This document shows, in pieces, positions 1 to 6,499 of a stretch of 10,563 nucleotides of DNA. Under the pieces are notes generated by a model that was given only the letters and a program-made list of their open reading frames with translations, did no database searches and was not told the origin of the DNA. Location: contig DASZNF010000134.1 of the NCBI GenBank assembly GCA_035551355.1, positions 1 through 10,563 on the forward strand. Reading direction: 5' to 3'. This DNA comes from DATATV01 sp035551355 (GTDB taxonomy: Bacteria; Actinomycetota; Actinomycetes; Mycobacteriales; Pseudonocardiaceae). Numbering within the stretch: position 1 is the first letter of the stretch; each line of letters opens with the position of its first letter. A program made the position numbers and the translations under genes.

Positions 1-253
1 CCACAGCACCGCCAAGCTCTACACCTTCGACACCAACGCCGCGGAGATCGCCAAGATCAAGTCCGGCGCGGTGCAGTGGGCCGTAGACCAGCAGCCCTAC
101 CTGCAAGGTTACGTGTCCATCGACTCGCTGTGGCTGTACAAGACCAACGCCGACGTGCTGGGCGGCGGGCGGACGGTCCTGACCGGGCCGACGTTCATCG
201 ACGCCAGCAACGTCGGCACAGTCTCCAAGTACGCCGCCCGCGGCACCCGGTAA
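1..253 (+). CDS. Sugar ABC transporter solute-binding protein, C-terminal part (5' truncated by window)
   Basis: An open frame enters from the left edge (first full codon at position 2) and ends at a TAA at 251-253, leaving the last 83 residues. The segment AVDQQPYLQGY, preceded by an AAEIAKIKSG helix, is typical of the C-terminal lobe of ribose/galactose/inositol-type periplasmic binding proteins (Peripla_BP_4), where it lies near the hinge and ligand pocket. Such proteins are exported, and in Gram-positive bacteria they are usually lipid-anchored. The signal peptide and lipobox would lie upstream of the window and cannot be checked. The permease gene starts 12 nt after the stop, so this is the binding component of the same importer. 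The ligand is inferred only from the downstream iolG gene, which points to an inositol or similar polyol. Confidence 0.85.
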   Translation, partial: HSTAKLYTFDTNAAEIAKIKSGAVQWAVDQQPYLQGYVSIDSLWLYKTNADVLGGGRTVLTGPTFIDASNVGTVSKYAARGTR

Positions 254-265
254 CGGAGGCTTGCC

Positions 266-1315
266 ATGACTGACACCATCGAGGCCGCGCCCCCGCCACG
301 CCTGGACGAACGGGTCGGGCGCAAGTCCGCGCTGGCCCGGCTGTTCGCCCGGCCTGAGGCGGGCGCGCTGGCCGGCGCGATCATCATCTACGTCTTCTTC
401 TTCGCGGTCGCACCGCCGTTCCGCAACGCGAGCTCGTTCACCAGCGTGCTGTACGTCAGCTCGACCTACGGCCTGATGGCCGTGCCGGTGTCCCTGCTGA
501 TGATCGGCGGCGAGTTCGACCTGTCGGCCGGCGTCGCGGTGATCACCTCCTCGCTCACCGCGTCCATGTTCGACTATCAGCTGGGCACCAACGTGTGGGT
601 CGGCGTCGGGGTGGCTTTGCTGGTCTCCCTTGGTATCGGCGCGTTCAACGGCTGGCTGCTGGTGCGGACCGGGCTGCCCAGCTTCCTGGTCACCCTGGGT
701 ACTTTCCTTATCCTGCAGGGAATCAACCTGGCGGTGACCAAGCTGGTGACCGGAAACGTGGCCACCGACGACATCTCCGACATGGCCGGGTTCTCCTCGG
801 CCCACGCGGTGTTCGCCGCCGACATCGACATCGCGGGCACCAACGTGAACGTGACCGTGTTCTGGTGGATCGGCTTCGTGGCCCTGGGCACCTGGATTCT
901 GTTGCGCACCAAGGTCGGCAACTGGATCTTCGCGGTGGGCGGCAAACAGGACAGTGCCCGCGCGGTCGGGGTTCCGGTGCGGCGCAGCAAGATCGGGCTG
1001 TTCATGACGGTCGGCTTCTGCGCCTGGTTCATGGGCATGCACGAGCTGTTCCACTTCAACACCGTGCAGTCCGGTGAGGGCGTGGGCAACGAGCTGCTCT
1101 ACATCGTGGCCGCGGTGGTCGGCGGCTGCCTGCTCACCGGCGGCTACGGCTCGGTGGTGGGCGGCGCGATCGGCGCGCTGATCTTCGGCGTGGTCACCCA
1201 GGGCGTGGTGTACGCGGGCTGGAACCCGGACTGGTTCAAGGCTTTCGTCGGCGTCATGTTGCTGCTGGCCACGCTGGTCAACATGTGGGTGCGCGTGCAG
1301 GCGAACCGGAGGTGA
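266..1315 (+). CDS. ABC transporter permease, RbsC/FrcC type (BPD_transp_2)
   Basis: This 349-residue integral membrane protein forms the translocation pore of a sugar-type ABC importer. It has a short basic cytoplasmic N-terminus (about residues 1-33) and then multiple hydrophobic spans from about residue 34. Family hallmarks are GGEFDLSAG at 81-89 (compare GGIDLSVG in RbsC), the NGWLL-RTGLPSFLVTLGT segment at about 128-146, a GG-QDSARAVGVPV loop thought to contact the ATPase, and a late glycine-rich stretch resembling the RbsC C-terminal helices. Length is normal for the family. The ATG at 266 has GGAGG at 255-259, six nt upstream. It follows the binding-protein gene by 12 nt, and its TGA is directly preceded by the Shine-Dalgarno sequence of the ATPase gene, so the genes are surely co-transcribed. 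Confidence 0.93.
   Translation: MTDTIEAAPPPRLDERVGRKSALARLFARPEAGALAGAIIIYVFFFAVAPPFRNASSFTSVLYVSSTYGLMAVPVSLLMIGGEFDLSAGVAVITSSLTASMFDYQLGTNVWVGVGVALLVSLGIGAFNGWLLVRTGLPSFLVTLGTFLILQGINLAVTKLVTGNVATDDISDMAGFSSAHAVFAADIDIAGTNVNVTVFWWIGFVALGTWILLRTKVGNWIFAVGGKQDSARAVGVPVRRSKIGLFMTVGFCAWFMGMHELFHFNTVQSGEGVGNELLYIVAAVVGGCLLTGGYGSVVGGAIGALIFGVVTQGVVYAGWNPDWFKAFVGVMLLLATLVNMWVRVQANRR
1308..1312 (+). promoter_or_regulatory. Shine-Dalgarno sequence that decides the ATPase start
   Basis: GGAGG overlaps the last codons of the permease gene. Two in-frame ATGs follow: 1315, only 2 nt away and overlapping the permease TGA, and 1321, 8 nt away. The spacing favours 1321. Confidence 0.7.
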
Positions 1316-1320
1316 TGGCG

Positions 1321-2145
1321 ATGAACGCGGACGCACCGGTGGTGCGGCTGACCGACGTCGGCAAGCGATACGGCAACATTCTCGCGTTGTCGGGGGTGAA
1401 CCTGGCCGTGCGGCAGGGCGAGGTGACCTGCATCCTGGGCGACAACGGCGCGGGCAAGTCCACCCTGATCAAGATTATCGCCGGACTGCACCCGCACGAC
1501 GAGGGCAGCTACGCCGTGGACGGCAAGGAGGTGCGGTTCGGCTCCCCGCGCGAGGCGCTGGACGTCGGCATCTCCACCGTGTACCAGGATCTGGCGCTGG
1601 TGCCGCTGATGCCGGTGTGGCGCAACTTCTTCCTCGGCTCCGAACTGACCACCGGGGTGTGGCCGGTGCGCAGGCTGGACGTGGCCCGGATGCGCAGGGT
1701 GGCCGACGAGGAACTGCGCACCATGGGCATCGAACTGCCCGACATCGACGCCCCGGTGGGCAATCTGTCCGGCGGGCAGATGCAGGTGGTGGCCATCGCC
1801 CGGGCCATCCACTTCGGCGCGCGGGTGCTGATTCTGGACGAGCCGACCGCGGCGCTGGGTGTGAAGCAGTCCGGGGTGGTGCTGAAGTACATCGCCGCCG
1901 CCCGGGACGCCGGGCTCGGGGTCATCTTCATCACGCACAACCCGCAGCACGCCTTCCTGGTCGGCAACCACTTCGCCGTGCTGCACCTGGGCCGGATGGA
2001 CCTGGACGCCAGGCGCGAGGAGCTGACCCTGGCCGACCTGACCCGGCACATGGCCGGCGGCGCGGAACTGGCGGAGCTGGAAACCGAACTGCGCGAGATC
2101 GCCGCGCCGGAGATCGGCGTGGTGTCCGAGCGGGCCAACACCTAG
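1321..2145 (+). CDS. ABC transporter ATP-binding protein, single-domain (FrcA-like)
   Basis: This 274-residue cytoplasmic ATPase powers the importer. Every motif is intact: Walker A GDNGAGKST (40-48), Q-loop YQD (Q89), signature LSGGQ (149-153), Walker B VLILDE (169-174) and H-loop H206. It has one nucleotide-binding domain. Classical RbsA/MglA/XylG ATPases are about 500 residues with two fused domains, whereas the fructose importer ATPase FrcA is single-domain like this one, so the protein is complete and probably works as a homodimer. A charged tail of about 35 residues follows the core. The start at 1321 is chosen from Shine-Dalgarno spacing; an ATG at 1315 would add two residues. Substrate identity cannot be read from an ATPase. 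Confidence 0.93.
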   Translation: MNADAPVVRLTDVGKRYGNILALSGVNLAVRQGEVTCILGDNGAGKSTLIKIIAGLHPHDEGSYAVDGKEVRFGSPREALDVGISTVYQDLALVPLMPVWRNFFLGSELTTGVWPVRRLDVARMRRVADEELRTMGIELPDIDAPVGNLSGGQMQVVAIARAIHFGARVLILDEPTAALGVKQSGVVLKYIAAARDAGLGVIFITHNPQHAFLVGNHFAVLHLGRMDLDARREELTLADLTRHMAGGAELAELETELREIAAPEIGVVSERANT

Positions 2146-2168
2146 CGAGGATCGGGAAAGGGGCGGGC

Positions 2169-3179
2169 GTGAGCGTGCGCGTCGGGGTGATCGGGGCCGG
2201 CAACATCGGTGTGGCCCACATTCGCAGGCTGACCACGAAAACCTCGGGTGCGGAGGTAGTCGCGGTCACCGACCTCGACCCCGATCGGGCCGCGGCCGTC
2301 GCCGCCTCGGTCGGCGCCCGGGCACTGGACACCGGCGACGAGGTGATCACGGCGGCCGAGGTCGACGCGGTCGTGGTCACCTCGTGGGGGCCAAGCCATG
2401 AGGAGTACGTGCTGGCCGCGATCGCCGAGGGCAAACCGGTGTTCTGCGAGAAACCGCTGGCCACCACCGCGGGTGCCTGCGCGCGCATCATGGCCGCCGA
2501 GCAGGCGCACGGGGACCGGCTGGTGCAGGTGGGTTTCATGCGCCGCTACGACGCCGGCTACCGGGCGATGAAACGGGTACTGGACTCCGGCCGGATCGGG
2601 CCGGCGCTGCTGGCCCACTGCGCGCACCGCAACCCGACCACTTCGGTGGCCCGCTACTCGACCGACATGGCGGTCACCGACACGGCGGTGCACGAGGTGG
2701 ACGTGCTGCGCTGGCTGCTGGACGAGGAGTTCGGCATGGTCGAGGTGCGCAGGCCGCGCCGCTCCTCGCTGGCCGCGCCGGACCTGCAGGACCCGCAGAT
2801 CATGTTGTTGGAGACCGAATCCGGCGTGCATGTGGATCTGGAGGTGTACGTCAACTGCCGGTTCGGCTACGACATCCGGTGCGAGGTGGTGGCCGAGACC
2901 GGCACCGTGTCGCTGGCCGACGACGGTCCGGTCGCGGTCCGCACGGCCGAGGCGGTGTCGGTGGCCGTCCCGGCCGACTGGCAGACCCGGTTTCGCGCCG
3001 CCTACGACACCGAGCTCCAGGAATGGGTGGATTCGGTGGTGGCCGGAAAGATCGTCGGGCCGTCCAGCTGGGACGGCTACGCCGCGGCGATCACCACGGA
3101 CGCGCTGCTGATCGCCCAGCAGGGCCGCCACCGGGTCCCGGTGCGCCTGACCGACCGCCCGGACTTCTACCCGCACTGA
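2169..3179 (+). CDS. iolG: myo-Inositol 2-dehydrogenase (Gfo/Idh/MocA family)
   Basis: This 336-residue cytoplasmic enzyme should oxidise myo-inositol to 2-keto-myo-inositol (scyllo-inosose) with NAD+, the first step of inositol catabolism. The N-terminal Rossmann fold opens with GVIGAGNIG (glycine motif at 9-14). Stretches match my memory of Bacillus subtilis IolG almost word for word: VTSWGP-HE, VFCEKPLATT, LVQVGFMRRYD-GY, HCAHRNPT, TDMAV-DT-VHE-DVL, VYVNC-(F/Y)GYDI, and WDGY-AA-TTDA near the C-terminus. The catalytic residues of that family (Lys97, Asp172, His176 in B. subtilis) correspond to K95, D171 and H175 here. The start is GTG 2169 with AAAGGGG at 2157-2163, and it lies 23 nt after the ATPase stop. 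Some relatives also accept glucose or other inositols, so isomer preference is open. Confidence 0.92.
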   Translation: MSVRVGVIGAGNIGVAHIRRLTTKTSGAEVVAVTDLDPDRAAAVAASVGARALDTGDEVITAAEVDAVVVTSWGPSHEEYVLAAIAEGKPVFCEKPLATTAGACARIMAAEQAHGDRLVQVGFMRRYDAGYRAMKRVLDSGRIGPALLAHCAHRNPTTSVARYSTDMAVTDTAVHEVDVLRWLLDEEFGMVEVRRPRRSSLAAPDLQDPQIMLLETESGVHVDLEVYVNCRFGYDIRCEVVAETGTVSLADDGPVAVRTAEAVSVAVPADWQTRFRAAYDTELQEWVDSVVAGKIVGPSSWDGYAAAITTDALLIAQQGRHRVPVRLTDRPDFYPH

Positions 3180-3251
3180 TCGAGCCCGTCTCAGCGGGTG
3201 GTCCGGGGCTGCCGTGGATCGGTTCGCGGCTGGTGACCGGCCAGTAGAGGG

Positions 3252-3280
3252 TTGACATGGCCCGCGCCCTGTCGGAAGCT
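3252..3280 (+). promoter_or_regulatory. Candidate promoter for the small LuxR-type gene
   Basis: A perfect -35 box TTGACA (3252-3257) is followed after 17 nt by GAAGCT (3275-3280), a poor -10 match that keeps only the A at position 2 and the T at position 6. It lies about 75 nt upstream of the next gene and downstream of the iolG stop, so it could give that gene its own transcript. An alternative is TTGAAA (3294-3299) with TAACCG 17 nt later. This is a motif match only. Confidence 0.3.
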
Positions 3281-3300
3281 ACCGGGGAGGTTATTGAAAC

Positions 3301-3321
3301 GGTTAACTGGTTTCGCTAACC
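3301..3321 (+). promoter_or_regulatory. Candidate operator: imperfect inverted repeat
   Basis: GGTTAAC (3301-3307), a 7-nt spacer (TGGTTTC) and GCTAACC (3315-3321) form a 7-bp dyad with one mismatch. It overlaps a second, shorter dyad, GAAAC (3296-3300) and GTTTC (3310-3314). The site is notably AT-rich for this genome and sits 39 nt before the LuxR-type start, a sensible place for a regulator, possibly the protein itself. No binding partner is known. Confidence 0.35.
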
Positions 3322-3349
3322 GGAGAACGCAATGTGGCGGACGGCGCAC

Positions 3350-3354
3350 GGAGG
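3350..3354 (+). promoter_or_regulatory. Shine-Dalgarno sequence of the LuxR-type gene
   Basis: GGAGG lies 5 nt before GTG 3360 and 11 nt before ATG 3366. Spacing slightly favours the GTG; the choice changes the protein by two residues. Confidence 0.55.
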
Positions 3355-3359
3355 TCCCG

Positions 3360-3587
3360 GTGACCATGTCGGTGTTAGAGGCGACTCATCAGCCGCCCTA
3401 CCTATCCGCGCAGGACGTGGCCCTGCTTGCCTTGCTGGCAGAGGGATTGCCGATCGACGCGGTAGGCAGGCGACTGCAATTATCCGGTCGGACGGTGCGC
3501 CGCAGGACCCGGTCGATCTGCGAGCAACTGGGCGTGCAGGCGCCGGTACAGGCCATCGTGTGGGCGGCGCGCCGAGGCCTGGTTTGA
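3360..3587 (+). CDS. Stand-alone LuxR-type helix-turn-helix protein
   Basis: This small protein of 75 residues (73 if ATG 3366 is used) is almost nothing but a LuxR/GerE DNA-binding domain. LSAQDVALLALLAEGLPID, then AVGRRLQLSGRTVRRR (the recognition helix area), then ICEQLGV and a QAIVWAARRGLV ending follow the LuxR_C_like pattern (L-x-x-x-E-x-x-VL-LLA-G, A-x-x-L-x-x-S-x-TV-x-x-H, KLGV, A--A---GL). The usual acidic residue and the His after TVK are replaced (D, R). There is no receiver, autoinducer or ATPase domain, so it resembles GerE or WhiE-type orphan regulators in architecture. Target genes are unknown. It is separated from iolG by 180 nt, so it need not regulate inositol genes. Confidence 0.8.
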   Translation: MTMSVLEATHQPPYLSAQDVALLALLAEGLPIDAVGRRLQLSGRTVRRRTRSICEQLGVQAPVQAIVWAARRGLV

Positions 3588-3622
3588 TCACCCTCTAAAA
3601 CGATTCATTGAACGCCCCTCCG

Positions 3623-3640
3623 TCCGCACCCCCGAGCGGA
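3623..3640 (+). terminator. Weak candidate terminator after the LuxR-type gene
   Basis: TCCGC (3623-3627) and GCGGA (3636-3640) can form a 5-bp stem with an 8-nt loop, followed by GCGGTTGTTG. The stem is short and the T-run poor, so this is tentative. Confidence 0.25.
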
Positions 3641-3666
3641 GCGGTTGTTGGGTGAACCGGCCCAAC

Positions 3667-3747
3667 CGGCTTCGGCTGATCGGCTTCCGCGCTCGGCTTC
3701 GGTGGCCGGCTTCGGACGGCTTGGGTCAGCCGGGTTGGGTCAGCCGG
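3667..3747. repeat. Cluster of short GC-rich repeats (CGGCTTC units plus a 13-bp direct repeat)
   Basis: CGGCTTC or CGGCTTG occurs five times, starting at 3667, 3681, 3694, 3707 and 3717 (spacing 14, 13, 13, 10). It is followed by two exact copies of TTGGGTCAGCCGG at 3721-3733 and 3735-3747. AGCCG is the reverse complement of CGGCT, so small hairpins are possible, such as CGGCT 3717-3721 with AGCCG 3728-3732. The second 13-mer contains the stop codon of the paaX-like gene on the minus strand. The hairpin just beyond that stop could act as its terminator. No coding potential is evident from 3588 to 3739. Confidence 0.6.
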
Positions 3748-4606
3748 CGGCGAGGGTGGTCCAGCGGGCCTGGGCGCCCTGCACCCATTCGGCGTGCCTG
3801 CGGTGGAACAGGGCCGCGGCGGTTGTCCCGGTCCAGTTGGTCGGCAGCAGCGCGGCGGGCAGATCCGGGTCGGCGAACGGGAACCGGCGCCAGTCGTGCA
3901 CCAGCCGGGTCAGCGCGGTCCACACCGCGGTCGGATCGGCCGGCGTGACCGCCGCGAAGGTGGCCACGAACCGCACGTAGCGCTCGTCCAGTTCGGCCAG
4001 GTTCCACGCCCGGGCGGCCATCGACTCGGGCGCGCCGATCGCGCCGTGCCGGGCGATGAACGAGCGCGCGTCGGCGGTCAGGTCCAGCTCGACGAGGATG
4101 CGCCGGGTGTCGGCCTCCCGCGCGGTGTTCGGGCACACCCACAGGCCCGGCTCGGGCGAGCCGAACCCGGCCCAGGCCAGCCGGGTGCGCAACGTCCGGC
4201 GCACCTCCCGGCGGGCCTCGGGCACGCTGATCAGCAGCACCAGCCAGGTGCCGTCCCAGCGACCGCCGTTGTGGCCGAACGAGGCGATCCGGGCGCACCC
4301 GGCGTTCAGTAATCGGCGCGCGGCCGGGGTGAGCGACCAGCGCACCCGGCGGCCGACCCGCTCGGAGACCAGCCAGCCCGCCGCCGCGTCCCGGGTCAGG
4401 GCCTGCCGCGCGGCCTTCTCCTCCACGCCCAGCAACGCCAGCGCGTCCACCAGGGCCGAGGTCCACACCGGTTGTCCGGCGGGCAACACGTACTCGCCGA
4501 GCACGGTGAGCAACAGCGACCGGGCGCCGTCGTGGTGGGTGTCCCCGGGCCGGCTGTCGACCAGGGACAGGTCGGATAACTCGGGTAACTCGGGCAGTTC
4601 CGCCAT
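3740..4606 (-). CDS. PaaX-family transcriptional regulator
   Basis: A 288-residue predicted repressor. It has an N-terminal winged helix (about residues 28-95, beginning ARSLLLTVLGEYVLP and including a KAARQALTRDAAAGWL helix). A middle domain follows (WDGTWLVLLISVPE, then GLWVCPN, about 117-165), and a C-terminal domain with LVHDWRRFPF-DPDLP-ALLP-NW. This order and these motifs are those of PaaX, which in E. coli represses phenylacetate catabolism and is released by phenylacetyl-CoA. No paa genes are present, so its ligand and targets are unknown. ATG 4606 is preferred because the protein aligns from there. A TTG at 4669 is in frame, but it would put a likely operator inside the gene. No Shine-Dalgarno sequence is visible. 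Near the N-terminus a 9-bp tandem repeat (4577-4585, 4586-4594) encodes an LPE-type repetition. It is divergent from the DUF885 gene. Confidence 0.85.
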   Translation of the reverse strand: MAELPELPELSDLSLVDSRPGDTHHDGARSLLLTVLGEYVLPAGQPVWTSALVDALALLGVEEKAARQALTRDAAAGWLVSERVGRRVRWSLTPAARRLLNAGCARIASFGHNGGRWDGTWLVLLISVPEARREVRRTLRTRLAWAGFGSPEPGLWVCPNTAREADTRRILVELDLTADARSFIARHGAIGAPESMAARAWNLAELDERYVRFVATFAAVTPADPTAVWTALTRLVHDWRRFPFADPDLPAALLPTNWTGTTAAALFHRRHAEWVQGAQARWTTLAAG

Positions 4607-4647
4607 CTGTCGAATGCGCCGTTTTCGTCCTCGAAACCAACGATGGA

Positions 4648-4734
4648 ATACCCACCGTAATACCGGCAAAGGTCCAGACCTCTACCGCATCGACCAGTCC
4701 ACAATGGATGAAAACCGGTGTTGTCGGTGGGTAT
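4648..4734. promoter_or_regulatory. Inverted pair of 10-bp sites between the paaX-like and DUF885 genes (candidate operator)
   Basis: ATACCCACCG at 4648-4657 and its exact reverse complement CGGTGGGTAT at 4725-4734 flank 67 nt. Each copy is followed, in its own orientation, by ACCGG after 4 or 5 nt (4662-4666 and 4719-4715), extending the match to ATACCCACCG-N4/5-ACCGG. The pair lies 42-128 nt upstream of the repressor start and 91-177 nt upstream of the DUF885 start. Two matching sites in a divergent intergenic region next to a repressor gene suggest autoregulation and control of the neighbour. It does not resemble the E. coli PaaX operator as I remember it. Confidence 0.5.
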
Positions 4735-4811
4735 GGCCTCGGCTTCGGACCGTGACCGAACCGGCCTTCGGGCTGAACGAAAAGACCCAGCGCCGATCAG
4801 CCTCGGCACGC

Positions 4812-4817
4812 TAGCCT
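4812..4817 (+). promoter_or_regulatory. Candidate -10 element, leaderless DUF885 transcript
   Basis: TAGCCT fits the actinobacterial -10 pattern TANNNT and ends 7 nt before GTG 4825, which has no Shine-Dalgarno sequence. Transcription starting at the G of the GTG would give a leaderless mRNA. No good -35 box is visible. Confidence 0.5.
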
Positions 4818-4824
4818 GGCCTGC

Positions 4825-6459
4825 GTGCCGAGCCCGATCTTCGAATTGTGCGACGAGTTCATCAACGCGTCGGCGGCGCTGCTGCCGCTGCAGGCGGTCT
4901 ACTGGGGCATCCCGGGGCACGAGGGGGCGCCCAGCGACCTGTCCCCGTCCGGGGAGCACAACCGCGCGGTGCACCGCCGGGATGTGCTGAGCCGGCTGGA
5001 CGAACTCGCACCCACCGACCGGGCCGACGAACTGGCCGCGCTGCACCTGCGGGAGCGGCTGCAGGCCGAGCAGGCCGCCTACGAGCACGCCGAGTACCAG
5101 CGCGAGGTGGTCGCCGGGTTCGGCCTGCCCCGGCTGGTGTGCAACGCGGTGGACCTGCTGCCGCAGAACTCGCCCGAGGACTGGCAGGTGATCGCGGCGA
5201 CCCTGCGCAGCGTGCCGCAGACCCTGGCCAGTTGGCGGGCCTCGCTGGAGGCCGGGGTGCGCGACGGCCGGCTGGCCGCCCGGCGACAGGCGCTTGGCCT
5301 GGCCGATCAGGTCGGCGTGTTCGGCGAGGGCGCGCACCAGGGCCTGCTGGCTGCCTACGGTTCGGGCGCGCTGGCCGAGGAACTGGCCGCCGCGGCGGCC
5401 GAGGCGCACACCGCGTACGCCGAACTGGCCGGGTACCTGCGCACCGACTACGCGGCCGCGGCCGACGAGACCGACGGCGTCGGCGAGGAGCGCTACCTGA
5501 TCGCCGCCCAGTTGCGGCTGGGCGCGCGCATCGACCCGGCCGAGGCCTACGAGTGGGCCTGGGACGAACTGCACCGCATCGAGGACGAGATGGTCCGGGA
5601 GGCGGCCGCGGTCGCGGGCAGCGTGCCCGAGGCGGTCGCCATGCTGGACGAGACCGACGCGGTGGACGGCCAGGACGCCTACCACCAGTGGTTGCAGGAA
5701 CGGCACGAGCAGGCAGTCGCCGACCTGAACGGCAGGCACTTCGACATCGCCCCGGACATCCGCCAGGTGCGGGCCCGGCTGGTGCCCGACGGCTCGGCCG
5801 CCTACTACGTCGGCCCCAGCGAAGACCTGACCCGCCCCGGCACCACCTGGTGGCCGGTCAACGGCAGGCAGCGATTCGCGCTGTGGTCGGACCTGACCAC
5901 CGTGTTCCATGAGGGCGTGCCCGGCCACCACCTGCAGATCGGGCACATGCGCGCGGCCGGCGACGGCATGTCCCGGCACGCCCGGCTGTCCAACGTCAGC
6001 GGCAACTCCGAGGGCTGGGCCCTCTATGCCGAGCGGCTGGCCGACGAACTGGGCTGGTTCGACACCCCGGGCCGGCGGCTGGGCATGCTGCTCGGCTCGG
6101 CGCTGCGGGCCGCCCGGGTGGTCATCGACCTCGGCGTGCACCTCGGATTTCCGTTGCCGGCCGGGGAAGCGCAGCGGCACGGTCCGGAGTGGACGTTCGA
6201 CAACACCCTGGAAGTGTTGTCCCAGCGGGCCTTCCTGCCCGAGCACCGGCTGCGCGGCGAGGCCATGCGCTACTTCGGCTGGCCGGCCCAGGCCAGCTGC
6301 TACAAGCTGGGCGAGCGGGCCTGGCTGGCGGCGCGGGAGGCCGCCCGGCAGCGGCTGGGCACGCGGTTCGACCTCAAGGCCTGGCACACCGCCGGACTGA
6401 ACCTGGGCGGCATCGGTCTGGACAACCTCACCATCCAACTGGCCGCGGCTCCGCTGTAG
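4825..6459 (+). CDS. DUF885 family protein, putative zinc metallopeptidase
   Basis: A 544-residue protein with no signal peptide or membrane span, so probably cytoplasmic. It carries the DUF885 signature HEGVPGHHLQIGHM, an HExxH-like motif with HEGVPGHH at 362-369, though in HEGVPGH the spacing differs from a canonical HExxH. Some 30 residues on comes NSEGWALYAERL with E396, the expected third metal ligand in gluzincin-type peptidases. RPGTTWWPVN and YYVGPSEDL just upstream are also typical of the family. Length is usual or slightly short (550-600 is common for those with a signal peptide). Substrates of most DUF885 proteins are unknown; peptidase activity is inferred. GTG 4825 is the first start consistent with the domain beginning (FELCDEFINASAALLP). 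It is divergent from the paaX-like gene and convergent with the next. Confidence 0.88.
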   Translation: MPSPIFELCDEFINASAALLPLQAVYWGIPGHEGAPSDLSPSGEHNRAVHRRDVLSRLDELAPTDRADELAALHLRERLQAEQAAYEHAEYQREVVAGFGLPRLVCNAVDLLPQNSPEDWQVIAATLRSVPQTLASWRASLEAGVRDGRLAARRQALGLADQVGVFGEGAHQGLLAAYGSGALAEELAAAAAEAHTAYAELAGYLRTDYAAAADETDGVGEERYLIAAQLRLGARIDPAEAYEWAWDELHRIEDEMVREAAAVAGSVPEAVAMLDETDAVDGQDAYHQWLQERHEQAVADLNGRHFDIAPDIRQVRARLVPDGSAAYYVGPSEDLTRPGTTWWPVNGRQRFALWSDLTTVFHEGVPGHHLQIGHMRAAGDGMSRHARLSNVSGNSEGWALYAERLADELGWFDTPGRRLGMLLGSALRAARVVIDLGVHLGFPLPAGEAQRHGPEWTFDNTLEVLSQRAFLPEHRLRGEAMRYFGWPAQASCYKLGERAWLAAREAARQRLGTRFDLKAWHTAGLNLGGIGLDNLTIQLAAAPL

Positions 6460-6477
6460 TCATCGGCTCAGGTTGAG

Positions 6478-6499
6478 GGCGAACGGCTGGCGAACGGCT
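6478..6499. repeat. 11-bp tandem duplication between convergent genes
   Basis: GGCGAACGGCT occurs twice in direct contact (6478-6488, 6489-6499), and CGGCTCAGGT occurs at 6464-6473 and 6495-6504. The second 11-mer abuts the stop codon of the minus-strand gene. The 39-nt gap between the two convergent genes has only a 4-bp hairpin (CTCA-GGT-TGAG, 6467-6477), so no convincing terminator is seen. Confidence 0.6.

Noticed and set aside
1144..2049. 301-codon minus-strand frame opposite the permease and ATPase
   Set aside because: Antisense to intact transporter genes, with biased composition and no motifs.
3180..3245. Terminator after iolG (CCCG-TCTCAG-CGGG near 3187-3200, and a GGCTGGT/ACCGGCC dyad near 3230-3244)
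   Set aside because: The first stem is 4-5 bp with no T-run, and the second leaves too small a loop; neither is convincing.
4607..4669. 21-residue N-terminal extension of the PaaX-like protein from TTG 4669
   Set aside because: TTG start without a Shine-Dalgarno sequence, and it would place one candidate operator copy inside the gene.
4396..6438. 680-codon open frame on the minus strand opposite the DUF885 gene
   Set aside because: It is antisense to a gene with clear family motifs and overlaps the paaX-like gene in another frame. Its Gln/His/Arg/Gly/Pro-rich composition is typical of a shadow frame in GC-rich DNA.
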